64,000 bases of DNA from Siderastrea radians (taxonomy: Eukaryota > Cnidaria > Anthozoa > Scleractinia > Rhizangiidae), in assembly GCA_964017195.1 (NCBI GenBank), contig OZ024895.1, positions 33,781,834 through 33,845,833 of the forward strand, written 5' to 3'. The number at the start of each line of letters is the position of its first letter. Position 1 is the stretch's first letter. Under the pieces are notes generated by a model. It had not been told where the DNA came from, did not search any database, and saw only the letters and a program-made list of their open reading frames with translations. Below, piece by piece: positions 23,101 to 33,125 of the stretch. The position numbers were made by a program, and so were the translations under genes.

Positions 23101-26100
23101 TAGGGAATAGCCCGGTTTCGAATTCACCCAGACGGCAGAGTCAAAAAAGGTAAAAACGTATTTCCCCAAGATAAGTGTCAACTTGTATTTTGAACATTTT
23201 ACTTAACACTGAAACTAACCCTATCCAGCGGCTTGGTGAATTCGAAACATGGCTACTGCTTTTATGTTTTAGTGCTGAATAAAAACTTGATTCTTTTTTC
23301 TTTTAACAGGTCCGCCTGGTCCGCCCGTGATAAAGGTCTTCCCTCGCGTGTTCTCTTTACAATTAACCTGGAATTACTCAGTTCAAGATATCAACAACAT
23401 CCAGATACTAGACTACAGAATAAAGGTGATAGATGGTACTACTCGCGAACAAGTCTTCATGTACACCGCAAGAACAAAAACGTCATTCGAAATCGAGAAA
23501 CTGGTGAGAAACACGACTTACGTTGTCGAGATACAGGCAAGAAACGAGGTTGGATACGGAGAGACTGCGAACATCACTGCAAGAACTCTTTTAGCAGGTA
23601 AAATGATATACGTTACTGAACAAGTATGTCACCTCTACTCGCTCCTATGAAGTGTCTTTAGATTTAGAATATACGTCATCAAACCCACAACATGCCCAAA
23701 CCCCAATCTGGAGGACCAGTTCCCGCCCCTTCCACCACCGTCGCGCGGTGCACCAGGGACCGTCAGGCTTCACCACCACAGTAAGCTAAGGTGATCAAAC
23801 GTAATTCTCTGGTTTTATTCTATGTGGCTGGAGTGTACATCTCAATATGAGCCGGGTATTACTACAATTACCTTTACATGTCACCACTCAGATTTCTCCT
23901 AATGCATAGATACAACAAACTAGACTCTCTATTTACAATTTGGCGTCCATGGGTTTGCTCGAGTTTCGGGCTTGGTCATAATCATCATACTTTTCTTTTT
24001 TCTCAGGCCCTCCTGATGCACCTTCGATAACAAACATAACTATTGATGGTAAACGATGCTCACTGGAATGGACAAAACCATACAACGGTGAAAGTGCTAT
24101 TGAGGTATATACAGTATCTGTCTGGGTATTATCGGCTACAAATGACTCAATCTACAAGGAAAAGCTGCGTACCTGGAACACGACAGAGATGAAGTACATA
24201 TTGGACTTGGAATGGAATCACAACTATACAACGGCTGTTTCAGCTTGGAACAAATACGGCCAAAGTTTCTACGGGTCGGAGAGACAATTTAGAATTGGAA
24301 GATCTCGTCAAGGTAACTGCGTAAGGTTGTTGCTCTTCTTCCTCTTCTTTTTTTTTAACAGTACAATAAAATCGGTTGAAAATTTGTCTATATGAATACA
24401 AGGATCGAAACTGACAACAGTTAGCCAGTTATAATGAGAAGAATTTAGATTAGAATATAAATGGACTAATAAGTGTCACCACTATTTGTTAAGTAGATAA
24501 GAACCATACATCGAACTACAAAAAGGTTTTCGGGTGATAAACATAAACATTATAACCCATGAAATGACCCAGAGGTTTCCTAAAAAGACATCTTTCCCCA
24601 CAGTAAATAACAATGTCGAGACATTCTGGGAAGAAAAATGTCATAAACTCTGCGTTCCACAATTTCACGACTTTAGTAACTAACCAGTCGATTAAGTAAC
24701 TAGAATCATATCTTTTATCATTTAATGCATGAAGTGGCGACAAAATTTTAACTTTTAATAACTCAATAGTTGCACCGTCTCAGGTTGTCAAAAAGTCAGT
24801 CATTGCCCACTTTTGTTAAAGGGCTGCCCTTATTGGGGCGATTACACTAGACAGAACACGTTAGTATTTTGGCGTTCAGACGTAATGATCTACTCTTGAA
24901 TTTTAATTTTTGCAGAGTTAAGCACAACAATTGGAACTGAAGCCCTTTCAACGTTCCCCTCCACTACAGAAGGTAAATATCACATGCTAAAATAAGTAAT
25001 ATTACTTGTAATTGTTTGCATTTGTTTGGCGTTGATGAACAATCTTACAATTTTATTGGAAAAAAGGAAAAGAAAAACGAAAACGTTCGCTCAATTCTTC
25101 TGCACAGTTGCTAAATGGGTGCCGGTGTATTAATATGATATTAATATGATCTTCCTTTCTTTGATTGTTTCTTTCTTTAATCTTTTTTTTTTCTTTTTCC
25201 TTTTTTCAGACGTAAGCTCAACCGAGGAAACTGAGACCTCTTTGACGGAGTACTCTACTGTCAAACAAGGTATATTTAGCTACTACTGACTGAGCACACA
25301 TTATCATTCTTCCATGCTTTACATTTTTTTTCTTTTTTCTTATTCCATTATTTTCATAACATAATGTTCACCAGACCCGACAGCAAAATCAGATGAAAAT
25401 GCGGATGAAGAGAATAATAAAAGGAACAGTTTTACCTATCTCGCCCCGCTGTGGATTGTTATTCTGGCCTTTACAGTTCCTGCTGTCGTGTTCATGCTTT
25501 GGAAAGCCACACAAAGGTGTAAGTGAAAATGTTTGGCGCTCTATCACTGAATGGATATTGTTATTTTTTTACGTGTTTAAACAATGACCCCTTAAGTGAA
25601 GACTTGCAGTTGTGTAATGGTTAGCAATTTAGATTTTTAAAATTAAACTTTCCTTTAAAAGATCTGAGGTTTAAACATTGGTCTCTGCATTTTGCCGTGA
25701 ATTTCACTGAGACAACTCAACGAACTTTGCTCCACATTGTCTCTCTGCCCCCAAGTGGATAACAGCGAACCATGAGGGAGTCCCTGCAGCAAAATACAAG
25801 GGGGCGGGAAACGTACCCTGAAGAAACGTACCTCAGTACCGTTCCTAGTGCGCTTTCTGGTTAAGTGCAACTCATTGCAATTTACTTCCTTGTATCTTTT
25901 TTTCCTTTAAGAAGTCTGAATAACAAAACTGGGACCACAAGGAGTCAATCGGAAACTCATTTTCACCAAGGAATGATTCACCATAAATTAATTTATTATC
26001 CTACAACGTGCACCAAAGTAATGAATCATTGACATTTAACTGATGGCGACATTACCCCTTCTTATTTGATAAAAGCTTTTAGTATATCGTAGTCCAAGAA

Positions 26101-29100
26101 CTAGTCTTATTTTAATCATACGAAGCTTAGAGAACTTCAATGCAAGAAATGGAATCATTTGATCTCACTTTACCTACCCTAGTAAGGAGTTTGTTCTTTG
26201 GACAATGCATGCCATACAGACCAAAATGTATGTCCATAGAGATACTTGCATAAAGCAAATTTTTTTGAAAAAATGTATGATACATGTAGTCATAAAGATA
26301 ATTAACTTTATGTTTGCAGTTTTACTTGTGCGTTGTTGTAAGAGGCGACCGCGGTCTGGTTCAAGGCAGTTTCACAAGTGAGTTATATGGCTTTTCAGTT
26401 GTTATTGAATTGCAAGATTACGTAACTACTGACTTGTAATAAAAGAGCCGAATAGGAAGATGTATTAGTTCCCATTATGCACACGCGATTACAGTTTCAT
26501 CATTTTAAAAAGAATTTTGCACAATGCATTGGGACTTTGTGAGATCCGCTGAAATACTCACAAAAATAAACAAAGAACCTCTTCACATTTTCCTAGTTAA
26601 GGTTTTAGTCCCCAGATATTTTCTTGCATGCTTAAGTTATACGTCGATTACCAAGTTAGTATATGATGCGGCTTTATGAAAATGCTTCATTCGTTCGTTC
26701 GTTTGCTTGTTTTTTATTTATTTGTTTATTTTCCTTTGGTTTTTCTAGCCGAGACAGCGAATCCTCGGCAAACATGGATGAAGCGAACGAAAAAACGGTA
26801 ATTATTCTTTTTTTGGCAGATACGATTGACTTCTATTTAGTCTCTTCACAACTTTGCAAAAATTTTAATTAATTAGGTTTAAGGGGAACTAATCTTATTA
26901 AATATAACTGTAGCAACTGGTACAATTTTGCAGGTCTCAACGAATCACTACGAAACGGTAACAGAAGTTCTAGAGATGCGTTTCAACCACGGTTACACCG
27001 CAGATGATGAGAAGTTCATTGCGAATGGGTACCCTGCAAAGCTAAGTTCCGCTCCAGAATACAATGCCTACGACCATTTGTACGAGACAAATTTGGATTC
27101 TGGTTTGGAATTCCAACAAACCCCGACATCTGGACGGCTGGAAATGCTTCCCAACCAGGAATATTCTCATCTCATTCTCGGTGATGCGTTAAACAACGGA
27201 CAGCCCGCAGTGCCAAATAGAAGTTTCGCCATTCCCTCAGAAAGTCAATGGGAGATCCCGCGGGAAAGGCTAAACCTACAAGGGACTATTGGTCGTGGAG
27301 AGTTTGCACTTGTTAAAAAGGGTTTCGCCCTGAACGTTGATAAAAATGGAGGATGGGTACCCGTTGCAGTGAAAACTTTAAGCGAAAACGGTTAGTCAAA
27401 TTCTGTTTGTACCCTTTCGATTTCTCTTTTTAGTTAACATCCGTAGCTACACACTCTAGTGCACCTGTAGAGCACTGTTATATGGATATCTAAGATAAAT
27501 TAATCTTTCATTTACTGGGAAAAGACAGGCTGCACACACACAAAAGGCCATTTCCGAGTTGTCTTGTACCCCTTTTTCAAAGCAAGTCTTGGTGCATAGC
27601 CTTTCATATGAAAATGAGTTTTCAGATAAAACTCATCTTCATAAGAAAGGTTGTGCTCTTGGCCTCGCTTTGAAAAAGAGGCACAAGACAACTCGGAAAT
27701 GGCCTATTGTACCTTATGAAGTTTAATATACAAAAGTAGTTGTTACTACAAAAGTAGTCTTTTGACGAGATTAAAGACACAAAGCCGGAACTCCATTATG
27801 TTAAAGGGCGTGCCCAGACAGGATAGAGCTCAGTGAAGTCAGTGATTTTGCCTGAAGCAATAACGTAAACTAATGAACACCTTATATAGCACAGCTGAAA
27901 CGAAACTGTGTGCTCTTTGATGAAATTAATTATCTTACTTTATATATTGACCATGACCTCTTAACTGATGAGCTTGGGAAAATTGTTTCATTCACAGATG
28001 AAGCCAATGAACATTGCCGCAAAGATTTGCTGTCTGAACTTAAGGTCATGAAGGACCTTTCTCCCCACGAACATGTCATACAACTATTGGCCTGCATAAC
28101 CAAATCAGGTATAACTTGTTGCAGCGAAACATTCTTCATTTTATCTTCTTCTCTATCATTGTTTCTTCGTGTTTTCCTTTGTTTTTTACTGTTTTTGTCT
28201 CACTTTCGCTGTTTTTAAAAGTACCCTTTTCATTATTTATAGATAGTCAAGCTTAAGGGAGATGGAGTACTCTCTGATATGAGCTATTTTTAAAAACTCT
28301 ACAGTGTACACTCTACGGTGTACAGTCCCCAATTAAGGGACACAGGTGTACTCATCTGCGTCACTTTGATCTGAAATAGGCAAAGATTTTGAGCGCCATT
28401 TTGGTTCGAAATAGAGTATAGACTTTGACCACTGTTTGGTCTAAACTGTTAGTTTACTTAATCGCATGGGGCCGAGTAGAATTAAGGATAAATGTTCACG
28501 CGTAAGTTTTACAAAATTGCCCGAGTCGCTCACCAACAGAGCAAGTTTATCGTTAATTCTACGAGGACTCATTGCGATTAAATTTTACAAAATTAAGGGC
28601 AAAATTTTCGGCAAACCTTTTGAATTACAATCAGGCGGCCATCAGAATAAATAAAAGTACTCGCTCATGAAGAATTCACCTCCTTTCTCATTTTTCCACA
28701 GAGCCTATCTGCATGATAACAGAGTTTGCACCTTATGGAGACTTGTTGGGTTTCTTGAGAAAGAAGCGCGGCTTAAAAGACTGCTACTACCATGTAGATC
28801 ACCTTCCGAGAAGAAGTCTTACATCCCAGCAACTGATGCAGTTTGCTTGGGAGATCGCCGATGGAATGGCATATCTGAGTTCAGCCAAGGTTTGTTGAGA
28901 ACAGGCGCTGACAAAAAGTCGTTGGAAGCTGGGGCAAATTTGAACTACGGGTGCCACGGCAATCCGGCAAGCAACCTCCACACTCTCCCAATTGCATTCC
29001 CCACAGCACCCCTCCCGAGGACATCACCACCACCACCAAGCCCCTTTGTTTTAAAACTTAAGCAGGCGTTGCTGGGATAGCGCTAAATCAAAACTGGCTA

Positions 29101-32100
29101 GTCTGTTAATTACTTATTTATTTAACTATTTTATTATTATTTATTTATTATTTCATTTATTATTATTTCAAGATTGTTCATCGTGATTTGGCGGCCAGGA
29201 ATGTTCTTTTGGGCGAAAATCTCACGTGCAAAGTGACAGACTTCAGAATGGCACGGGACATCCGTCGGCAGGACATGTACCAGAGAACTACCGGGGTGAG
29301 AAATCATACCGTTGAAGAAAAGTTAATGTTTGTCACTGACATACTTTTTTTGATGGTACTAAGACGTTTCGGCTAACTCTTAAGCAAAGAATAAAGGGCA
29401 ACTACAAGCCAAGATGTTTCTAAGACCGCAGCCATCGCAGCACAATTCAAGGAGGATGTTTTTACAGGTCAATGCAAGGCCATCGCAATTACATTAATTG
29501 GCGATCACCATGATATCGATAGCATTGAAATAACTGACAAATAGCCCTTTTACCGACGTGGAAACAACATTGATACCCCTACCTCCCCAGCACACTATTT
29601 GCGATAATGTTCTTATCAACAAAACAAGAAATAGACCAGCTGGTGATATGTTTCATGTAAGTTGGACAGATTCAGATCACCTTTGGATTATAGTTATATG
29701 ACTATGACATTCAACCACCAAAAAAATCAAAGCACTTTTTGAGGTTTTGTTCCTCTTTCCCCAGGGTCGACTTCCAGTGAAATGGACAGCTATTGAAGCT
29801 TTACTACATGGGCAATACACGACCAAAAGCGACGTGTAAGTTATCGTATATCATACCGATAACCTCCTTAATTCTTATTTAGCCACATTCCGCGCACTAA
29901 ATTAATTTAAAATCGCAGCGTGTGCTCTCTTGAAATTGTTTTGGGCAACGTTGCGCCCAACAATTCTTTGGCAGTTGTAAAGTAGAACTGACGAGGGTTG
30001 AACACACGGTACTAAGCCACTCTACAATTAAGATACTGCGCAAATCTCACCCTGCTTACATGTTACAGCTTTTGTCTGGGCCTTTAGTTTTCTGCAAAGG
30101 AGAATACAACTCAGCTCCTGAACCGTTTGGCATTTTTAAACAGACAGGTGAAGGATATAAATCATCGAATGGGGAATAGCGTGAATTAATGTTATTTTGT
30201 TATAACTGGCAGGTGGAGCTATGGAGTGGTCCTGTTTGAGATAGCAACTATGGGTAGGTGAAAATTTCCAACAACTTCAAACAACTTCAACCGGTTTTCC
30301 CCGCTAGTGACTTTTTTAACCTTGTAATATAAAAAAAAGAAAACATTTATCTTAGTACTAGAGGAATAAAGTAGGCGCTTCATCAATTAAGCGATGGAAA
30401 ATCGAACATTATTCGGTTACAATCGTTGAATCTTTGTCAGATGTCGTACATATTAGGATATCACTGGATATTATCGAAACTATGCCCGGATCAATAGAAC
30501 GTAATCGAACATACGTTTTGACACCCGAACCTGAGGTGAAATCAACGCCAGCGTATTGTTCAGTTATCGATTGTGAGTTAAACGTTCGACCCTTTCAGCT
30601 TTCTGGTTATTTTTCAGTTATCGTTTAAACCCCTTCAGATTCTCAAAACTGATCCCCATACTTAATCTGATTTCCCTAATAACTATTCACGAATAGCTAT
30701 TCGGTACGAATAACCATTCAGTCAGAAATACCACGAGTGAGCAGATACCATGCAACAAAATCTTACCTCCAAATTCTCGAGGGTCTGCTTTTTCTATTTC
30801 ACCGTCATGATTGTTTCTTGATGTCCCGGCCTTCATTTTTACAACGATCGATATGCTCTGTCCTGCTTGCCTTTTATGTATTCCTTTTATCCAAGTGGAT
30901 ATCTAGAGAACATTCTCAACTGTTATATCCAACTTGGCGCAGTTTATGAGGACAACAAACTTCTACTCGTAGCAAGCATTCGTTTACTTCACCCCTACAA
31001 AGGCAAATGTTAAAAAATGCAATCAGCCGACAGTTAAGTACAAAGTACGGGCCGTGCACGCATCTCGGCGTGCACAGCGGTATTTTTTTTTTCTTTGTTT
31101 GGTATATCCACACGTGAACTTAAAACGGAAATACGAAATCAAAATAATATTGAACTTTGGATTTTCTAAGCTGATCCCAACGTCGATGGACCATCCATGC
31201 GGAATTTTCGTGACATAAGTTTAATTCCCAACAAGAACTGGTATATGCGGCTGAATGAACGAATCGAAGAATACTTTCCCACTATAGCACTCACTTAAAA
31301 TTTTCCAAGTTGTATGCTCTAACGCTCTTGTAAGTCGAAGGATGAATTCAATATCCTTTAGAAAACCGACAAAAAATATTCTACAGTAAGATCAGTCATG
31401 ACAATATCAGTTATGTAACTGCATTTTTATTTTTTTCATTTGATTTTCAATAGGAGGCTCTCCCTATCCTGACATGGAAGTATTGGAACTAGTAGACAAA
31501 CTGGAAACTGGTTACAGAATGGAAAAACCGAGACATATTTCTGAAGAGCTGTAAGTACAATGTCCACATTCTCTCTGTGATGTATCATTAATATCGTGCC
31601 GGCTAAAATTAACCCTTAACCCCACTTAAGCGTTAATCTTAAATCTTTATTTACTATATCCATTCTCTGAGTTCTTGCGGAGAAGGGGGCCTTAATTAAA
31701 AACATTCTGTGGATTACATCACGTTTCCATGTCTTCGAACACAGATCATTTAGAGCCATTTCAAGATTCAATGTTGGACAACAAATACTTTATCTTGAAG
31801 GATAATTCTGATTCTCCCAGACAGGTTTATACAGTCGAACAATCTATTTGTAGAAATATCCTGGCTATATATGGTTGATTTATTTATTATTATTATTTTA
31901 GATCACTAAAACCTTTTTTTCTTTAAACGGTAGGTAACCAATCATAGCATGCATTTTCTAAACAATTTTTTTTTTAATGTTACAGGTATACCGTTATGCT
32001 TTCATGTTGGGATGAGAACCCGGATAAGCGACCCACATTTCATCTGCTGCACAGTAGTTTAAATCAATTGAACAAGGAAAATCAGGTACTAAACGCAAAT

Positions 32101-32220
32101 GTTTACAAAAGAAACTCGCTAAACATATCTTCAAGAAAATCTATCCCTAAGGCCAAAAACACATTGGAGAGGTCACAAGTGCAGAATAAGATATCAAATG
32201 CCACCATGCGCAGAGTATAA
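17048..32220 (+). CDS. receptor tyrosine kinase, Ig/FN3 ectodomain, 21 coding exons
   Basis: Joining the exons listed separately gives 3855 bases, 1284 residues, with every donor and acceptor GT-AG and every phase matched. Order: signal peptide (1-24), Ig-like (25-155), two I-set Ig domains (156-334), four FN3 domains (335-721), Thr/Ser/Glu-rich stalk (722-780), membrane helix (about 782-803), basic juxtamembrane segment, tyrosine-containing linker, and kinase (about 955-1240). Kinase motifs: GRG at 964-966, Lys991 in VAVK, helix-C Glu1010, HRDLAARN with Asp1101, then DFR (Asp1119, Arg1121) where DFG is expected, and GGRLPVKW. The kinase looks closest to the FGFR/Tie/RET group; the Ig plus FN3 ectodomain recalls Tie. 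It should sit in the plasma membrane and phosphorylate tyrosines on ligand binding, unless DFR weakens catalysis. Family membership is inferred from motifs. The ligand is unknown. Confidence 0.9.
18108..18500 (+). CDS. RTK exon 2: N-terminal Ig-like module
   Basis: Phase 1 at both ends. The protein has a V-like pattern (GSDVTFLWKF near the start, ITYGCTAV near the end) but the usual B-strand cysteine is Phe. Another cysteine occurs in HGCNLTFEL. Contains NxS/T sites in GNIS, CNLT and RNVT. Confidence 0.85.
18590..19235 (-). repeat. 106-bp repeat array, reversed, in RTK intron 2
   Basis: Several decayed units are readable on the minus strand: at 18890-19035 the complement shows GTGCTGTTTATTATGCTGTA, CAAGGTTGTTCTAACTTTTG and TGTGACCATTCACAAATGAA. 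Divergence is higher than in the 16611 units. Confidence 0.8.
19348..19608 (+). CDS. RTK exon 3: I-set Ig domain
   Basis: Phase 1-1 exon. Contains LHCEASGDPHPFIEWTKGD and GGNYVCTAVSKAG, the paired cysteines and core Trp of an I-set Ig domain. Confidence 0.92.
19829..20104 (+). CDS. RTK exon 4: second I-set Ig domain
   Basis: Phase 1-1 exon. LKCAVDAIPSANFTWFKDG and FGRYSCKATN give both cysteines, the Trp and the DxGxYxC-type motif with Phe in place of Ala/Ser before Gly. Confidence 0.9.
20430..20480 (+). mobile_element. short SINE-tail fragment in RTK intron 4
   Basis: CTCTCCACCCAAGTGTACAG followed by a TATACCAGCGAACTG phrase matches the middle of the SINE at 56404-56697 (CTCTCCACCCAGGTGTATAA and TACCGGCGACTG). 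The rest of the element is not recognisable. Confidence 0.55.
20803..21087 (+). CDS. RTK exon 5: FN3 domain 1
   Basis: Phase 1-1 exon. PPGEP start, ISATWNRSRDNGG core Trp, and LRQNRTYTLLLQARNVVGYG with the conserved Tyr and the NxxG turn of fibronectin type III domains. Confidence 0.9.
21160..21365. repeat. (TCAT/TCAC)n microsatellite in RTK intron 5
   Basis: About 200 bases of ACTC, CATT and TTCAT units with drift. It creates apparent open frames rich in His and Ser that are not coding. Confidence 0.9.
21420..22400. mobile_element. foldback MULE-like element with 9-bp target duplication
   Basis: The element begins CATCCTCGGAGACCCAGGGG and ends with the complement of CATCCTCGGAGATCCAGGGG. 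The 9-mer ACGAGACAG flanks it at 21411-21419 and 22401-22409. Long arms (about 21420-21880 and 21972-22400) are inverted copies with some divergence; a perfect inner hairpin (AAAGTTCACACCT and its complement) sits near 21900. A 9-bp duplication with long inverted ends is typical of Mutator-like elements. No transposase is present, so it is non-autonomous. Confidence 0.85.
22433..22714 (+). CDS. RTK exon 6: FN3 domain 2
   Basis: Phase 1-1 exon. VAVNVSWNSTNDNTG and LKHNRTYMIMVQARNEDGYG are the FN3 core. The acceptor (T-run then CAG at 22430-22432) lies only 32 bases from the end of the MULE-like insertion. Confidence 0.9.
23310..23597 (+). CDS. RTK exon 7: FN3 domain 3
   Basis: Phase 1-1 exon. 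GPPGPP start, LQLTWNYSVQD and LVRNTTYVVEIQARNEVGYG. Closely similar in layout to exons 5 and 6, consistent with tandem exon duplication. Confidence 0.9.
24007..24312 (+). CDS. RTK exon 8: FN3 domain 4
   Basis: Phase 1-1 exon. GPPDAPSITNI start, CSLEWTKPYNGESAIEVYTV and HNYTTAVSAWNKYGQS. More divergent than FN3 1-3: Trp replaces the Arg of the usual QARN turn. Confidence 0.88.
24916..24972 (+). CDS. RTK exon 9: stalk
   Basis: A 57-base phase 1-1 exon encoding a Ser/Thr-rich linker (LSTTIGTEALSTFPSTTE). Acceptor TTTTTGCAG, donor GTAAAT. Confidence 0.75.
25210..25269 (+). CDS. RTK exon 10: stalk
   Basis: A 60-base phase 1-1 exon encoding VSSTEETETSLTEYSTVKQ. Being symmetrical, exons 9 and 10 could be skipped without frame change. 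Confidence 0.75.
25375..25518 (+). CDS. RTK exon 11: transmembrane helix
   Basis: Acidic linker (DENADEENN) followed by LAPLWIVILAFTVPAVVFML, one membrane span. I chose the donor GTAAGT at 25519 over the AGGTGT two bases earlier because only this gives an open frame into exon 12. Confidence 0.85.
25600..25800 (+). mobile_element. degenerate tRNA-SINE in RTK intron 11
   Basis: GTGTAATGGTTAGCAATTTA resembles the A box of the SINE at 56404, and TTTGCTCCACATTGTCTCTC followed by CCCCCAAGTGGATAAC matches its middle block. No clear target duplication. Confidence 0.6.
26320..26377 (+). CDS. RTK exon 12: basic juxtamembrane segment
   Basis: A 58-base exon encoding FLLVRCCKRRPRSGSRQFHK across the junctions. 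Dicysteine plus basic cluster just inside the membrane; the cysteines could be palmitoylated (inference). Phase 1 in, phase 2 out. Confidence 0.8.
26749..26797 (+). CDS. RTK exon 13: cytoplasmic linker
   Basis: A 49-base exon encoding RDSESSANMDEANEKT. Acceptor TTTTTCTAG, donor GTAATT, phase 2 in and 0 out. Confidence 0.8.
26934..27390 (+). CDS. RTK exon 14: linker and kinase N-lobe
   Basis: The first 100 residues hold candidate docking tyrosines (NHYETV, EYNAYDHLYETN, QEYSHLI). Then WEIPRERLNLQGTIGRGEFA begins the kinase: G964, G966, Ala969 in the third glycine position, and Lys991 of VAVK. Confidence 0.92.
27545..27705. mobile_element. 161-bp palindromic MITE in RTK intron 14
   Basis: AGGCCATTTCCGAGTTGTCT at the left is matched by its complement ending at 27705. 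Inner parts also pair (AAAATGAGTTTT and AAAACTCATCTT). No target duplication is evident. Confidence 0.8.
27998..28108 (+). CDS. RTK exon 15: helix C
   Basis: Encodes CRKDLLSELKVMKDLSPHEH with the helix-C glutamate (residue 1010) expected to pair with Lys991. Phase 1-1. Confidence 0.9.
28702..28889 (+). CDS. RTK exon 16: hinge and kinase insert
   Basis: Encodes ICMITEFAPYGDLLGFLRKK, a short insert (CYYHVDHLPRRS) and FAWEIADGMAYLSSAK. The insert length and position are like those of FGFR-type kinases. Confidence 0.92.
29173..29295 (+). CDS. RTK exon 17: catalytic loop and DFR motif
   Basis: IVHRDLAARNVLLGENLTCK then VTDFRMARDI: the HRD loop is intact while the third DFG residue is Arg (codon AGA; GGA would be Gly). 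Activation loop has one tyrosine (DMYQRTTG). Phase 0 at both ends. Confidence 0.92.
29765..29835 (+). CDS. RTK exon 18: activation segment end
   Basis: GRLPVKWTAIEALLHGQYTT, the P+1 loop and APE-equivalent (AIE) of tyrosine kinases. Phase 0 in, 2 out. Confidence 0.9.
30213..30253 (+). CDS. RTK exon 19: helix F
   Basis: A 41-base exon encoding VWSYGVVLFEIATM with the conserved DVWSYG motif completed across the upstream junction. Phase 2 in, 1 out. Confidence 0.9.
31454..31550 (+). CDS. RTK exon 20: C-lobe
   Basis: GGSPYPDMEVLELVDKLETG and YRMEKPRHISEEL match the C-lobe of FGFR-like kinases. Phase 1 in, 2 out. Confidence 0.9.
31986..32220 (+). CDS. RTK exon 21: C-lobe end and tail
   Basis: YTVMLSCWDENPDKRPTF ends the kinase (the CW...RPxF motif), followed by a basic 50-residue tail (NVYKRNSLNISSRKS) and stop TAA at 32218. 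Confidence 0.92.
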
Positions 32221-32338
32221 CGGAACCAATGCCAATGCCTTTGAATTAATTCATGAAAGGCAGACGAGCTAAGACAAAAATAACATAATCCGCTGACATC
32301 CGATCTTCCATCCTCTTACAATTGTTTATACTGTATCA

Positions 32339-32344
32339 AATAAA
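32339..32344 (+). terminator. polyadenylation signal of the RTK gene
   Basis: AATAAA 119 bases after the stop codon, the first such hexamer downstream. Confidence 0.5.
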
Positions 32345-32496
32345 ATAGGCGTCATTTCTCACCCAAGCCGATAAATGTGAAACGAATGAGGAGGGCCGAG
32401 GAGTAGGCGGTATTGTATAAGCGAATCTAAGCACGTTTATGAACTATGTTTGCACCAATACTCATTGGAAAGAAACAAGCGAAGATGGGGCGGAGA

Positions 32497-32989
32497 TAGG
32501 CTCAGTCTCCAGCCGTGAGTGTCTCGATGCGCCCGCGATTCTCGCCAAGGTTTAACCACACTACAGGAGTTAAAATAACACTGTGCAGCACTGACTCGTT
32601 AATTCTCAGTGGCTTTCATTTGAGCGGTAACATTACAACTGTTTACAATTGTGAATGTCATCTACAGACTCCTCCTTTCGAGTCTTTAAACATGTACTCT
32701 TAAAATAATTTTTGCGCAAAATTTAAACACTGTTAAATTACTTCTTGGTCTAATTACAAAATCTGGTGTCCCTTATTCAGGGGGAACTTATTAAAAAATA
32801 ATAATAATAACTTACACAGGGCAGGGAGGGGGAAGAGGGCTTAATAGAGCTTTTATGGTAAGCACTATCTGCTAGCAACTTTCACATCTGGATCTGGGAA
32901 ACAATCACCCTTCTACGGAAAAGTGTCTAATTACAAGGTGGCGAGAATCGCGGGCGCATCGAGACACTCACGGCTGGAGACTGAGCCTA
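32497..32989. mobile_element. 493-bp MULE-like element with 9-bp target duplication
   Basis: Terminal inverted repeats are identical over 50 bases (32498-32547 and 32939-32988, beginning AGGCTCAGTCTCCAGCCGTG). GGGCGGAGA flanks it at 32488-32496 and 32990-32998. The interior has no transposase. A reversed fragment of the 106-bp repeat lies inside near 32605-32650. Confidence 0.85.
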
Positions 32990-32999
32990 GGGCGGAGAT

Positions 33000-33125
33000 G
33001 GAGCGACGAATTTCTTTAGCTGATTCGGAAGCGCTCACACTCGAAACGTCAGCTTTGGAAGCGCGTTTACGGCGGCCAATTTACCGTATTAACACGGTTG
33101 ATATCAAGTTAAGAACTTCTTTACG
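33000..33125 (+). mobile_element. Penelope-like terminal fragment
   Basis: GCTGATTCGG, an imperfect stem around AAGCGCTCACAC, then TCGAAACGTCAGC (33019-33053) repeats the CTGA, stem, GAAACGTC layout. The following phrase GGCGGCCAATTTACCGTATT fits the repeat. The MULE-like element ends at its left edge, so it probably inserted into this one. Confidence 0.55.

Noticed and set aside
27910..27997. Upstream extension of RTK exon 15 (YIDHDLLTDELGKIVSFT)
   Set aside because: It is open by chance; the CAG acceptor at 27995-27997 and phase agreement with exon 14 place the exon start at 27998.
28890..29080. Read-through of RTK exon 16 into a Pro-rich frame
   Set aside because: A donor at 28890 joins in phase to HRDLAARN at 29173, as the kinase family requires.
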